In this document: piece after piece, positions 1 through 8,789 of the stretch | How the letters are laid out: the number at the start of each line of letters is the position of its first letter | Position numbering within the stretch: position 1 is the stretch's first letter | DNA from: Halomarina ordinaria | GTDB lineage: Archaea; Halobacteriota; Halobacteria; Halobacteriales; Haloarculaceae | Assembly: GCF_030553305.1 (NCBI RefSeq) | Contig: NZ_JARRAH010000001.1 | Span: 1,116,001 to 1,180,000 of the forward strand | Reading direction: 5' to 3' | DNA: 64,000 bases | The notes under the pieces: generated by a model | Database searches by the model: none | What the model was told of the DNA's origin: nothing | Seen by the model: the letters and a program-made list of their open reading frames with translations, nothing else | Translations under genes and position numbers: made by a program

Positions 1-1039
1 CGGGCGGGACGTCCTCGAACGCCCCGTCGACGATGCGCGCGCGGACGCCGTCGATGGGCTTGCCGATGCTACCCGGACGGCGCGCCTCGGGGCTGTTGGC
101 GTGCGTGACGGGGCTCGTCTCCGTGAGGCCGTACCCCTCGTAGAGGTCGACGTCGTAGAGGTCCTCGAAGCGACGCATCACCTCGACGGGGAGGCTGCTC
201 CCGCCGGAGTTGGCGAAGCGGAGCGAGGAGAGGTCGAACGCCTCCGCGTTGGGCTGGTTGATGAGGTCGTTGTACATCACCGGGACGCCGTGCATGATGG
301 TGATGTCCTCCTCGGCGATGAGCGCGGCCGCCCCCTGGGCGTCCCACGACGGCAGAGGGTAGTACGCTCCGCCCTCGAACAGCGTGCCCAGCATGGTGAC
401 GGTCATCCCGTAGATGTGGAACAGCGGGAGGACGCCGAGCATCCGGTCGCCGTCCTGGAACCCGCCGGGCATCAGGTCGCCCGTGGCGCGGGCGTTCGAC
501 CCCAGGTTCTCGTGGGTGAGCAGGACGCCCTTCGGCTGGCCGGTCGTCCCGGACGTGTACGGCTGGACGGCCACGTCGTCGCCCTCGCGCTCGACGACCG
601 GGCGTTCCTCGTCGGCGAGGAACGCCTCGAACGACGTGGCGCCCTCCGCCTCGCCGCCGACGCTCACGACGTGTTCGACGCCCGTCTCCGCCTGGACCGC
701 GCGGACGACCGGCACGAGGTCGGCGAGCGTCACGACGACCCGGGCACCGCTGTCCGAGAGCAGGTGGGAGATCTCGCGCTCCTTGTACTGGGGGTTCATC
801 GGGACGACGATGCCGCCCGCCCGGAGCGTCCCGGTGAAGGCGGTGACGTACTGCGGGAGGTTCGGGAGGTAGATGCCGACGCGGTCGCCCGCGCCGACCC
901 CCCGGTCGTCGAGCGCGGCCGCGAACCGCCCGGTACGCGACCAGAACTCCTCGTAGGTCTGCGTCTGGCCGTCGTAGGAGAGCGCGGGGGCGTCGGGCGA
1001 CTCCGCCGCGGTCGAGCCGATGTCTGAGACGAGGTTCAC
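1..1039 (-). CDS. AMP-dependent acyl-CoA synthetase/ligase (C-terminus cut by the left edge)
   Basis: This is the N-terminal part (about 346 residues) of an ANL-superfamily enzyme that activates a carboxylic acid to its acyl-AMP and then acyl-CoA. The reading begins MNLVSDIGSTAAESPDAPAL, and the P-loop-like adenylate motif YTSGTTGQPKG is clear near residue 165. Further motifs are PLFHIYGMT and GYGLTETSP. The GTG start at 1039 is chosen because an in-frame TGA lies only two codons upstream. The gene follows livF by 108 bases on the same strand, so the acid it activates may be what the transporter imports; that is inference. Substrate specificity cannot be read from the sequence. The C-terminal lid domain lies outside the window. 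Confidence 0.9.
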   Translation of the reverse strand, partial: MNLVSDIGSTAAESPDAPALSYDGQTQTYEEFWSRTGRFAAALDDRGVGAGDRVGIYLPNLPQYVTAFTGTLRAGGIVVPMNPQYKEREISHLLSDSGARVVVTLADLVPVVRAVQAETGVEHVVSVGGEAEGATSFEAFLADEERPVVEREGDDVAVQPYTSGTTGQPKGVLLTHENLGSNARATGDLMPGGFQDGDRMLGVLPLFHIYGMTVTMLGTLFEGGAYYPLPSWDAQGAAALIAEEDITIMHGVPVMYNDLINQPNAEAFDLSSLRFANSGGSSLPVEVMRRFEDLYDVDLYEGYGLTETSPVTHANSPEARRPGSIGKPIDGVRARIVDGAFEDVPP

Positions 1040-1147
1040 GATGAATCACCGTGATGGTCCGGCCGGAGGTAGTTATATGTTATCACTTGGTTACAGCTAA
1101 CGTTCGAACTTATCGGGAGAGCGAGTGACCCACCCGCCGAGGGACGA

Positions 1148-1963
1148 CTACCCGCCGAGGTACGACTGGCGGATGTAGTCGTCGCCCCGGAGTTCCTCGG
1201 GCGCCCCCTCGCGGACGACCTCGCCGTTCTCCAGCAGGTAGATGCGGTCGGCGTGGTTCAGCGCGAAGGTCACGTTCTGCTCGCAGAGCAGTATCGTGAC
1301 GCCCTCCTCGCGGATGCGGTCGATGCCGTCGCTGATGTCCTGGAGGATGACCGGCGCGAGGCCGAGCGTCGGTTCGTCGAGGACGAGCAGGTTCGGGTCG
1401 CCCATCAGCGCCCGCCCGATGGCGAGCATCTGCTGTTCGCCCCCGCTCATCGTGTTCGCCTCCTGGTCGGTGCGCTCCTCGAGCGCGGGGAAGAGGTCGT
1501 AGACGAACGCGAGACGGTCGTCCGCGCTCCCGTCCTGGCGGTAGGCCCCGAGTCGGAGGTTGTCCTCGACGGACATGAACCCGAACAGGTCGCGCTTCTC
1601 CGTGCAGTGGATGAGGCCGTCCTGGACGAGCGCACGGGGCGTCCGGTCGCGGACCTCCCGCCCCTCGTAGGTGACCGACCCCTCGTAGGGGAGGAAGCCC
1701 GACACCGTGTTCGCCATCGTCGACTTCCCCGCCCCGTTCGGGCCGATGAGCGCGACGAACTCGCCCTCACCGACGCGCAGGTCGACGTCGCGGAGCGCGT
1801 TGACCTTCCCGTAGGAGACCGAACAGTCCGACACCGACAGCAGGTCGGCACTCGACCCGGTCGTCTCGGTGTCGCTCTCCGTGGTGGTCTCACCGGCGGC
1901 CCCCTCGTCGGGTGCGTCGTCCGCGGTGGCGAGCAGTCCCGGCAGGTGTGTCGGGAACATCAC
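1148..1963 (-). CDS. livF: Liv-type ABC transporter ATP-binding protein (LivF-like)
   Basis: This is one of the two cytoplasmic ATPases of a branched-chain-amino-acid-type (HAAT family) importer. Walker A GPNGAGKS lies at residues 74-81, the signature is a good MSGGEQQM, and Walker B plus D-loop read LLVLDEPTLGLAP. The H-switch lies in LLCEQN. About 40 acidic, low-complexity residues precede the ABC domain, longer than bacterial LivF, which suggests either a halophilic extension or a later real start. The GTG at 1963 overlaps the end of livG by four bases, and an ATG follows at 1960. It is the last transporter gene of the operon, ahead of the acyl-CoA ligase. Confidence 0.9.
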   Translation of the reverse strand: MMFPTHLPGLLATADDAPDEGAAGETTTESDTETTGSSADLLSVSDCSVSYGKVNALRDVDLRVGEGEFVALIGPNGAGKSTMANTVSGFLPYEGSVTYEGREVRDRTPRALVQDGLIHCTEKRDLFGFMSVEDNLRLGAYRQDGSADDRLAFVYDLFPALEERTDQEANTMSGGEQQMLAIGRALMGDPNLLVLDEPTLGLAPVILQDISDGIDRIREEGVTILLCEQNVTFALNHADRIYLLENGEVVREGAPEELRGDDYIRQSYLGG

Positions 1964-2766
1964 ATCTCACCCCCGAGGTAGGCGCGCTGGACCTCCGGGT
2001 TGTTCGTTATCTCCTCCGGCGTCCCCTCGGCGAGTTTCGAGCCGAAGCGGATGACGACCGCCCGGTCGATGAGCGAGAGCAGGCCGCGCATGTTGTGGTC
2101 GACGACCACCAGCGTCAGCCCCTCCTCGCGCAGTTCGCGCAGGAGGGTGGAGATGCTCTCGACCTCGCCGCCCGCGAGGCCGGCGAACGGTTCGTCGACC
2201 AGCAGGAGGTCCGGGTCGGTCGCGAGCGCGCGGGCGAGTTCGAGGCGCAACAGCCCCGCGTGAGGCAGTTCGTCCGGCGTCTGGTGGAGTCGGTCGCCGA
2301 GGCCAACCCGCTCGCAGAGGTCGGCGGCGCGCTCGCGGGTCCCCCCGCGCAGCCCCGACAGCGAGAACAGGCGGTCAGGCACCAGGGCGAGCGCGACGTT
2401 GTCGACCACGGTCCGGTCGTGGAGCGGACGGAACGACTGGAACGTCCGCGCCAGTCCGCGCTTGACCATCTCGTAGGCGGGCTCGCCCGTCACCTCCTCG
2501 CCCTCGTACCAGACGGTACCGTCCGTCGGCGGGAACGTCCCCGTGATGCAGTTGAACGTCGTCGACTTCCCCGCCCCGTTCGGGCCGATGAACCCCAGTA
2601 TCTCCTGGCGCTCGACGGCGAACGAGAAGTCGTCGACGGCGGTCAGGCCACCGAAGCGCTTGGTCAACCCCTGCGTGACGAGGATACCGTCGTCGGGGCC
2701 GTAGGTGCGTTCGGTGTCGACGGACGCGTCGACCTCCTCCGTGGCTGTGTTCGTGTCAGTGCTCAT
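1960..2766 (-). CDS. livG: Liv-type ABC transporter ATP-binding protein (LivG-like)
   Basis: This is the second ATPase of the importer, 268 residues from the ATG at 2766 (MSTDTNTATEEV). Walker A GPNGAGKSTT lies at residues 61-70 and Walker B reads LLLVDEPFAGLA near 187-198. The C-terminus ends AYLGGEM, typical of LivG. The signature motif between them is unusual: where LSGGQ is expected the protein has LPHAG (residues 167-171), although the following LRLELARALA is normal. The start overlaps the end of livM by 11 bases. The partner LivF has a regular signature motif, so one composite ATP site may be asymmetric. Confidence 0.9.
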   Translation of the reverse strand: MSTDTNTATEEVDASVDTERTYGPDDGILVTQGLTKRFGGLTAVDDFSFAVERQEILGFIGPNGAGKSTTFNCITGTFPPTDGTVWYEGEEVTGEPAYEMVKRGLARTFQSFRPLHDRTVVDNVALALVPDRLFSLSGLRGGTRERAADLCERVGLGDRLHQTPDELPHAGLLRLELARALATDPDLLLVDEPFAGLAGGEVESISTLLRELREEGLTLVVVDHNMRGLLSLIDRAVVIRFGSKLAEGTPEEITNNPEVQRAYLGGEM

Positions 2767-4021
2767 CGTCGTCACCTTCGAGTGCGTCGCGGTAGTTCCG
2801 GTACACCGCCCGCTCGGGCGCGCGCCCGGCGTCGGCGTTCTCTCCATCGTTCGAGTCCTCGACCCGGCCGCCGTCCGTGGCGACGGGGTCCTCGCGGTCG
2901 CTCCGGACCCGGCGGAGCACGCGGCGGCCGCCGCGGATACCCGCCCGGACGATGCCGCCCGGGAGGACCAGCAGCAGGACCAGCGTGATGACCGCGAACA
3001 GCAGGAAGTCCATCTGGCTGAAGGGAATCGGCGGCGTGAGCACCACGCCCGTCTCCGTCCCCGGAATCGGTATCGTGAGCGCGTCGCCGAGGTTGCTCAG
3101 TCCGTCCTGCAGGAGGATGAGGAACACCCCGCCGATGGCCGCGCCGACGATGGTGCCCATCCCGCCGAGGATGGCCGCGATGATGACCTCGACGTTGACG
3201 ATGACGCTCATCAGCTCCGAGGGGCGCGCGCCGCCGACCGGCGAGTGGACGAACATCGCGCCGGCGAGGCCGCCGACGGCGGCGCTCAGCACGAACGCGA
3301 ACGTCTTGAACTTCGCCGGGTTCAGCCCGGCGGCGGCGACGGCGTCCTCGTCCTCGCGGATGGCGGTGAACACGCGCCCGGCGTCCGAGCGCGTCACCGC
3401 GAACAGCAGCGCGAAGATGAGCGTGAACAGCACCAGCGCGATGTAGTACACCTCCAGCGCGGCGTCGCTACCCAGGCCGAGGAAGTAGTCCTCGCCGAGC
3501 AGCCCGCGCTCGCCGCCGAAGGTCCCGCTCTGCCAGATGAAGACGTTGAGCAGGATGAGCGGCGCGACGAGCGTCACGAGCGAGAGGTACGGGCCGCGCA
3601 GGCGCAGCGCCGGCACCCCGATGACGAGGCCCGTCACCGCGGCGAGGACGACGCCGACCGGAACCGCGAGCGCCGGCGCGATGCCGAACTCGATGTTCAA
3701 CAGCGCCGAGGTGTACCCCCCGACGGCGAAGAACACGCCGTGACCGAAGGAGATCTGGCCGGTGTAGCCGGAGACGACGTCCCAGCTCATGGCGAACATC
3801 CCGAAGTAGAGCGCGCCGGTGAGCTTCAGCAGGAGGAGGTTGTCGACGGCGAACACGAAGACGCCGGGGATGCCGATGCCGAGTTCGAACTCCGAGAGCA
3901 GCGGCAGGACGGCCATGAAGACGAGGCCGAGCAGGCCGAGGACGTACCGCAGCGACAGCCCCGAGGACTCGAGTCGCTCGAACAGGCCGCCGGAGACGGT
4001 GTCGCTACTCACGCGACTCAC
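2756..4021 (-). CDS. livM: Liv-type ABC transporter permease (LivM-like)
   Basis: This is an integral membrane permease of the HAAT importer, 421 residues. It has about ten hydrophobic segments and the family loop region around GRVFTAIREDEDAVAAAGL, which contacts the ATPases. The sequence SWDVVSGYTGQISFGHG is typical of LivM. After the last membrane segment (near residue 350) there is a hydrophilic tail of about 70 residues rich in Arg and then Asp/Glu, longer than in bacterial homologues and probably cytoplasmic. It lies 24 bases after livH and overlaps livG. Confidence 0.92.
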   Translation of the reverse strand: MSRVSSDTVSGGLFERLESSGLSLRYVLGLLGLVFMAVLPLLSEFELGIGIPGVFVFAVDNLLLLKLTGALYFGMFAMSWDVVSGYTGQISFGHGVFFAVGGYTSALLNIEFGIAPALAVPVGVVLAAVTGLVIGVPALRLRGPYLSLVTLVAPLILLNVFIWQSGTFGGERGLLGEDYFLGLGSDAALEVYYIALVLFTLIFALLFAVTRSDAGRVFTAIREDEDAVAAAGLNPAKFKTFAFVLSAAVGGLAGAMFVHSPVGGARPSELMSVIVNVEVIIAAILGGMGTIVGAAIGGVFLILLQDGLSNLGDALTIPIPGTETGVVLTPPIPFSQMDFLLFAVITLVLLLVLPGGIVRAGIRGGRRVLRRVRSDREDPVATDGGRVEDSNDGENADAGRAPERAVYRNYRDALEGDDDEH

Positions 4022-4045
4022 CTCCGACGGACGTCGCGTTCGGCG

Positions 4046-4909
4046 TCATGCTTCCACCAGTTCGCGGCCGAACAGGCCCTCCGGTTTCGCGAGCAACACG
4101 GCGACGAGCACGATGAGAGGCGTCAGTCCCGTGAGGCTCGGGCTGATGTACTCGATGGTCATGATTTCGAGGAAGCCGATGAGGTACGCCCCGAGGACGC
4201 TCCCCTTGATGGAGCCGATACCCCCGAGGACGACGATGGTGAACGAGAGCACGAGTGGCCCCTGTCCCATCGCGTAGCTGGCCGTCTGGAACGAGCCGAG
4301 GAACACGCCCGCCAGACCGGCGATGGCGCCGGCGAGCACCCACGTCATGAGGTTGATGCGGTCGGCCTCGATGCCGACGAGCGCCGCGCCCTTGTGGCTC
4401 ATGCTGGTCGCGAGCAGCGCCTTGCCCGCTTTCGTGTAGTTGACGAACGCGAACAGGCCGGCGATGACGACCCACGAGAGGACGAACACCGCGAGCATGT
4501 TCAACTGGACGTTCGTCCCGAGGATGTCCGCGTTACCGCGCAACAGCGCCGGGATGGACTTCTCCTCCGTGCCGACGAGCACGACGACCACCTGCTCGAT
4601 GGCGACGGCGGTGACGAGCGTCGTTATCATCACGAGGATCGGCTCGTCCTGGATGCGCTTGACCAGTCCGAGGTAGAGGACGGCGCCGAACAGTCCGGAG
4701 GCCGCGACCGCGGCGAGGATACCGACGCCGACGCCGTAGCCGAAGACCCGCGTGACGTAGTACGTCGTGTAGGCGCCGACGGTGATGCTGGCGCCGTGAG
4801 CGAGGTTGAGGACGCCCCCAACCCCGAAGATGAGGGTGAACCCGATGGCCACCAGCGCGTACAGCGCGCTGATGATGGCCGTCTCGACGAGGACGGATGC
4901 GACGGACAT
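4046..4909 (-). CDS. livH: Liv-type ABC transporter permease (LivH-like)
   Basis: This is the second permease of the importer, 287 residues and almost entirely hydrophobic. The N-terminal segment ALYALVAIGFTLIFGVGGVLN and the central block GKALLATSMSHKGAALVGIEADRIN (EAA-like coupling loop) are characteristic of LivH. The ATG at 4909 directly abuts the stop codon of the binding-protein gene, so the two are very likely co-translated. The protein should pair with LivM in the membrane to form the translocation path. Confidence 0.93.
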   Translation of the reverse strand: MSVASVLVETAIISALYALVAIGFTLIFGVGGVLNLAHGASITVGAYTTYYVTRVFGYGVGVGILAAVAASGLFGAVLYLGLVKRIQDEPILVMITTLVTAVAIEQVVVVLVGTEEKSIPALLRGNADILGTNVQLNMLAVFVLSWVVIAGLFAFVNYTKAGKALLATSMSHKGAALVGIEADRINLMTWVLAGAIAGLAGVFLGSFQTASYAMGQGPLVLSFTIVVLGGIGSIKGSVLGAYLIGFLEIMTIEYISPSLTGLTPLIVLVAVLLAKPEGLFGRELVEA

Positions 4910-6298
4910 CTACTGAATCCACTCGGGTTTCACGTAGTCGCCCGTGGTGAACTTGTCCGGGTAGATGACCGTCTGGTCGCCGTCCTGCCACTGCTGGAAG
5001 ACCGGGTCGACCTTGTCCTCCGCGTAGACGACGTCGTGGGCGAACTCGTCGTCCGGGGGGTAGTAGGAGATGGTCCCGGCGGTCCCGGTGTAGGAGCTCT
5101 CCTCCAGACCCGTGACGACCTCGTCGGCGTCGAGGGTCCCCAGTTCCTTGACGACCTCCGCGTACTGCATGACGGCGTCGTAGGTGATGTAGCCGGTGTA
5201 GACGGGGTAGCTGTCGAACTCCTCGTTGTAGGCGTCGGAGAACGGCACCGTCTTCTCGGTCACCTCGCTCTCGGGCGTCGCGGAGTTCTGCGTGACGGCG
5301 TAGTTGCACGCCCCGTCGACGGCCTCGTAGTAGGAGGGCAACTGCATCGGGACGTGGATGCCGCCGAACTCGAAGTTCCGCTGCTGGCGCGCCCACTGGA
5401 CGATGGCCGGCGTCCCCGTGTGGGCCATGGCGATGAACGCCGCGTCCGCGCCGGAGTCCTCCACGTCGTCGTAGATGGGCGAGAAGTTCTCCGTCCCGGA
5501 GGCGTAGCGCTGCTCCATCGCCACCTCGACGCCGGTGTCCCCGAGGTTCTCGTCGAGGGCGTCCTGAACGGGACCGGTCCACTCGTAGTCCTCGACGAGC
5601 ACCGCCACCGACTCCCAGCCGAGGTCCTCGCGCTTCGCGTCGAGGAAGTCGACCATGTTCACGCCGAGTTCGTAGGCGTTGATGGGACCCGTCCGGAAGT
5701 GGTACTTGTAGGTGTCGTACTCCTCGTGGACCAGCCGGGAAGCCTCCGGCGTCGCGGCGCCGGAGGTCATGTGTATCGTCTGCTCGCTGGCGATGTCGTC
5801 CATGATGGCGAGCAGCACCTCGCTGGTGAACACCCCGGTCGTCATATGGACCTCCTCGCCCTGGGTGAGTTCGCGGTACTTCGTGCGCCCGGTGCCGGGG
5901 TCCTCCTTCGTATCCTCGACGACCACCTCGAAGGAGGTGCCCTCGATGAACCCGTCGTCGGTCAGTTGCTGGGCCGCGAGGCGCGCCCCGTTGGCGATGG
6001 AGCCGCCGATGGGGTCGTTGCCCGGTTCCGGCGCCAGCACGCCGATCTTGATCGTCCCCGGGAAGTCACCGCCGCCGCCACCGCCGGAACTGTTGTCACC
6101 GGAGTCGTTGTCGCCGCCCCCGCCCTCGTCCCCCGTGTCCGTCGTACTCACACACCCCGCGAGGCCGACCGCCACCGCGCCGGCCCCCGCCGTCCGCAGG
6201 AACGTCCGTCGGCGGACGTCGCTACCAACGTTTTTCGAGCCCCCGTTCGAGCTACCATCGTTCGACGTTTTTGAACCTGATTTACCATCCGTAACCAT
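4910..6298 (-). CDS. Tat-exported lipoprotein, Liv-type ABC transporter substrate-binding protein
   Basis: This is the extracellular receptor of the importer, 462 residues. After a hydrophilic 28-residue leader comes a twin-arginine motif RRRTFLR (residues 29-35), a hydrophobic stretch and the lipobox LAGC with the lipid-modified Cys at 49. A Gly/Ser/Asp-rich linker follows, then a periplasmic-binding-protein fold beginning TIKIGVLAPEPGNDPIGG. This is the usual haloarchaeal arrangement of Tat plus lipid anchor. It is the first gene of the operon and has its own TATA box. The family binds amino acids, amides, urea and aromatic acids, so the ligand is uncertain. The ligase downstream hints at a carboxylic acid. 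Confidence 0.92.
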   Translation of the reverse strand: MVTDGKSGSKTSNDGSSNGGSKNVGSDVRRRTFLRTAGAGAVAVGLAGCVSTTDTGDEGGGGDNDSGDNSSGGGGGGDFPGTIKIGVLAPEPGNDPIGGSIANGARLAAQQLTDDGFIEGTSFEVVVEDTKEDPGTGRTKYRELTQGEEVHMTTGVFTSEVLLAIMDDIASEQTIHMTSGAATPEASRLVHEEYDTYKYHFRTGPINAYELGVNMVDFLDAKREDLGWESVAVLVEDYEWTGPVQDALDENLGDTGVEVAMEQRYASGTENFSPIYDDVEDSGADAAFIAMAHTGTPAIVQWARQQRNFEFGGIHVPMQLPSYYEAVDGACNYAVTQNSATPESEVTEKTVPFSDAYNEEFDSYPVYTGYITYDAVMQYAEVVKELGTLDADEVVTGLEESSYTGTAGTISYYPPDDEFAHDVVYAEDKVDPVFQQWQDGDQTVIYPDKFTTGDYVKPEWIQ

Positions 6299-6327
6299 AC
6301 GTTGTCATGCGTTATTATACCACGACC

Positions 6328-6333
6328 TTAAAT
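6328..6333 (-). promoter_or_regulatory. TATA box of the Liv transporter operon
   Basis: On the minus strand this reads ATTTAA within AGATTTAAGG, in a locally AT-rich stretch. Its centre is about 32 bases from the start codon of the binding protein, which predicts a nearly leaderless transcript. Confidence 0.6.
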
Positions 6334-6373
6334 CTAGAGGGTTTGTTACATGGTCGTTGATAACGATTTCCTC

Positions 6374-7138
6374 CTAGCGAGCGGTCCACCCGCCGTCGAC
6401 GGCGAGCGTCGCGCCGGTGACGTAGCTCGCGGCGTCGCTCGCGAGGAAGACGGCCGGCCCCGCTATCTCCTCGGGGTCCGCGAAGCGGTCGAGTGGCGTT
6501 CGGTCGAGGATAGAAGCGCTGAGGTCGTCGTTCTCCCGGAGGTCGCCGGTGAGGTCGGTCGCCACGTAGCCGGGCGCGAGACAGTTGACGCGAACGTCCG
6601 GTGCCCAGTCGAGCGCGAGGCTCTTGGTCAGGCCGACCAGCCCGTGTTTCGAGGCGACGTACGGGTGCTGTCTGGGGAGCCCCACGAGGCCCCCCACGCT
6701 CGCGACGTTGACGACGGAGCCGCCGCGCTCGCGGAGGTGCGCCGCTCCCTCGCGGGCGCAGAGGAACGCCCCGCGCAGGTTCACGTCCGTCACGAAGTCG
6801 AACCCCTCCGCGTCGACACGCTCGGGCGTCCCCAGCGCGGCGTCGGGGTTGATGCCGGCGTTGTTCACGACCACGTCGGCGCCGCCGTACTCCTCCTCCA
6901 CGCGGTCGAACAGCGCCGCGACGCTGTCGGGGTCGGCGACGTCGGTCGAGACGGCGAGCGCCTCCCCCCCGTCGGCCTGGATACCCTCGACGACGGTCGC
7001 GAGGTCGTCCGCGCTCCGGGCCGTCGGGACGACCGTCGCCCCCGCCGCCGCCATCCCTTCGGCTATCGCCCGTCCGATGCCGCGGCTCCCGCCGGTGACG
7101 ACCGCGACGCGTCCCGCGAGGTCGAACTGCTCGTGCAT
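6374..7138 (-). CDS. SDR-family oxidoreductase (3-oxoacyl-ACP reductase-like)
   Basis: This is a classical short-chain dehydrogenase of 254 residues. From the ATG at 7138 it reads MHEQFDLAGRVAVVTGGSRG, with the cofactor motif TGGSRGIG at residues 15-22, the NNAG motif near 90, a Ser in the VVNVASVGG segment and the catalytic YVASKHG (YxxxK) near 155. The tail DGGWTAR is typical of FabG-like enzymes. An Arg follows the glycine motif, which favours NADP(H). The start is set by family alignment and by a TATA-like element 25-30 bases upstream. It lies behind the Liv operon promoter but has its own promoter. Confidence 0.9.
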   Translation of the reverse strand: MHEQFDLAGRVAVVTGGSRGIGRAIAEGMAAAGATVVPTARSADDLATVVEGIQADGGEALAVSTDVADPDSVAALFDRVEEEYGGADVVVNNAGINPDAALGTPERVDAEGFDFVTDVNLRGAFLCAREGAAHLRERGGSVVNVASVGGLVGLPRQHPYVASKHGLVGLTKSLALDWAPDVRVNCLAPGYVATDLTGDLRENDDLSASILDRTPLDRFADPEEIAGPAVFLASDAASYVTGATLAVDGGWTAR

Positions 7139-7162
7139 GCGCCTGTCTGCCACGCACGCCGA

Positions 7163-7168
7163 AATAAA
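7163..7168 (-). promoter_or_regulatory. TATA box of the SDR gene
   Basis: The minus strand reads CCTTTATTTC around these bases, about 27 bases ahead of the ATG at 7138, which implies a leaderless mRNA. Confidence 0.5.
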
Positions 7169-7241
7169 GGGTCCGACTCGGGGACGCACGCGGACCGCCG
7201 CCACCCGGAGGTATACGGCCGGGGCGCTCCTCTCCCAGCCA

Positions 7242-8645
7242 ATGTTGCTCCACTGGCACCGGTGCGACCTCCGGGCGGCCGACAACGTCGCGCTCGCGGA
7301 GGCGGCCGACGACGACGTCCTCCCCGTCTTCGTGTTCGACGAGGCGGTGCTGGCGCACGCCTCGCCGCCGCGCGTGGCGTTCATGCTCGACGCGCTCGCG
7401 AACCTCAGAGGGTGGTACCGCGAGCGCGGCGGCGACCTGGCGGTCGGCCACGGGGACCCGGCCGACGTGCTGGTCGACGTCGCGGCCGAACACGGCGCCG
7501 ACGGCGTCCGCTGGAACCACGACTACTCGGGGCTCGCACAGCGCCGGGACGACGCCGTCCGGACGGCGCTGGAGGGCGCGGACCTCGACCACCGGGCGTT
7601 CCACGGCGACCTCCACCACGAACCGGGGAGCATCACGACCAACGACGGCGACCCCTACTCCGTCTACACCTACTTCTGGAAGAAGTGGCGCGACCGCGAG
7701 AAGGAAGGCCCCTACGACCCGCCGGCAGACGAGGCACTCGTCGACCACGCGGGCGACGACCTGCCGACGCTCGCTGACCTCGGCTTCGACGACCCGGACT
7801 GCGAGGTCGAACCGGCCGGCGCGGACGCGGCCCGCGAGCGCCTCGCAGCGTTCTGCGACGGCCCCATCTACGAGTACGCGGAGCGACGCGACTACCCCGC
7901 CGAGGGCTGTACGTCCCGCCTGTCCGCCCACCTCAGGTGGGGGACTATCGGGGTGAGGGAGGTGTACGCGGCGACCGAGGAGGCGCTGTCGGGGGCGGCC
8001 GACGACGAGGCCCGGGAGTCCGTCGAGGAGTTCCAGAGCCAACTCGCCTGGCGGGAGTTCTACACGCACGTCCTGTTCTTCAACCCGGGCGTCGTGACGG
8101 AGAACTACAGGGAGTACGAGAACGACATCGAGTGGCGCGACGACGACGACGCCCTCCGGGCGTGGAAGGACGGCGAGACCGGCTATCCCATCGTCGACGC
8201 CGGGATGCGCCAGTTGCGCGAGGAGGGGTACCTCCACAACCGCGTGCGGATGATCGTCGCCTCGTTCCTCACGAAGGACCTGCTGCTGGACTGGCGCGAG
8301 GGGTACGACTGGTTCCGCGAGCGACTGGTCGACCACCACACCGGCAACGACAACGGCGGCTGGCAGTGGGCCGCCTCGACGGGGACCGACGCTCAACCCT
8401 ACTTCCGAATCTTCAACCCGATGACGCAGGGCGAGCGCTACGACCCCGACGCCGAGTACATCCGTCGATACATCCCGGAGCTCTCGGACGTCGACCCAGG
8501 GGACGTCCACGCGTGGCACGAACTCGAGACCGACGAGCGCGAGACACTCGCGCCGGCGTACCCCGCGCCCGTCGTCGACCACGGCGAGCGTCGGGAGGCG
8601 GCGCTCGCGATGTTCGAGCGGGCCCGCGGCGAGAGCGACGACTGA
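7242..8645 (+). CDS. phr: Deoxyribodipyrimidine (CPD) photolyase
   Basis: This is a light-driven DNA repair flavoprotein that splits cyclobutane pyrimidine dimers. The 467 residues begin MLLHWHRCDLRAADNVAL, giving an N-terminal alpha/beta antenna domain (about 1-130). The helical FAD domain carries SRLSAHLRWG, the WREFY block, GYPIVDAGMRQL, LHNRVRM and the diagnostic NDNGGWQWAASTGTDAQPYF. The length is that of class I photolyases. Cryptochromes share these blocks, but the WQWAASTG and MRQL details favour photolyase. It is transcribed divergently from the SDR gene, and a TATA-like GTATAC lies about 28 bases upstream. Confidence 0.93.
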   Translation: MLLHWHRCDLRAADNVALAEAADDDVLPVFVFDEAVLAHASPPRVAFMLDALANLRGWYRERGGDLAVGHGDPADVLVDVAAEHGADGVRWNHDYSGLAQRRDDAVRTALEGADLDHRAFHGDLHHEPGSITTNDGDPYSVYTYFWKKWRDREKEGPYDPPADEALVDHAGDDLPTLADLGFDDPDCEVEPAGADAARERLAAFCDGPIYEYAERRDYPAEGCTSRLSAHLRWGTIGVREVYAATEEALSGAADDEARESVEEFQSQLAWREFYTHVLFFNPGVVTENYREYENDIEWRDDDDALRAWKDGETGYPIVDAGMRQLREEGYLHNRVRMIVASFLTKDLLLDWREGYDWFRERLVDHHTGNDNGGWQWAASTGTDAQPYFRIFNPMTQGERYDPDAEYIRRYIPELSDVDPGDVHAWHELETDERETLAPAYPAPVVDHGERREAALAMFERARGESDD

Positions 8646-8789
8646 CGCTCACGAAAGTGGTCGTTCACCGAATCGATCGACGTCTTCGACATATAGGCAT
8701 TCCAACGTAAATCGAGTTCAGGGGATGGACCGCCTCCTCCTCAATCTTTTTCAGCTATCCGTCCGACTGTCGAGTGGAGGTATCAGATT

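Noticed and set aside
2705-6274. A 1189-codon open frame on the plus strand across the whole Liv operon
   Set aside because: It lies antisense to livG, livM, livH and the binding protein, all with clear family motifs. Its product is low-complexity Arg/Glu/Asp/Val, as expected from the complement of GC-rich codons.
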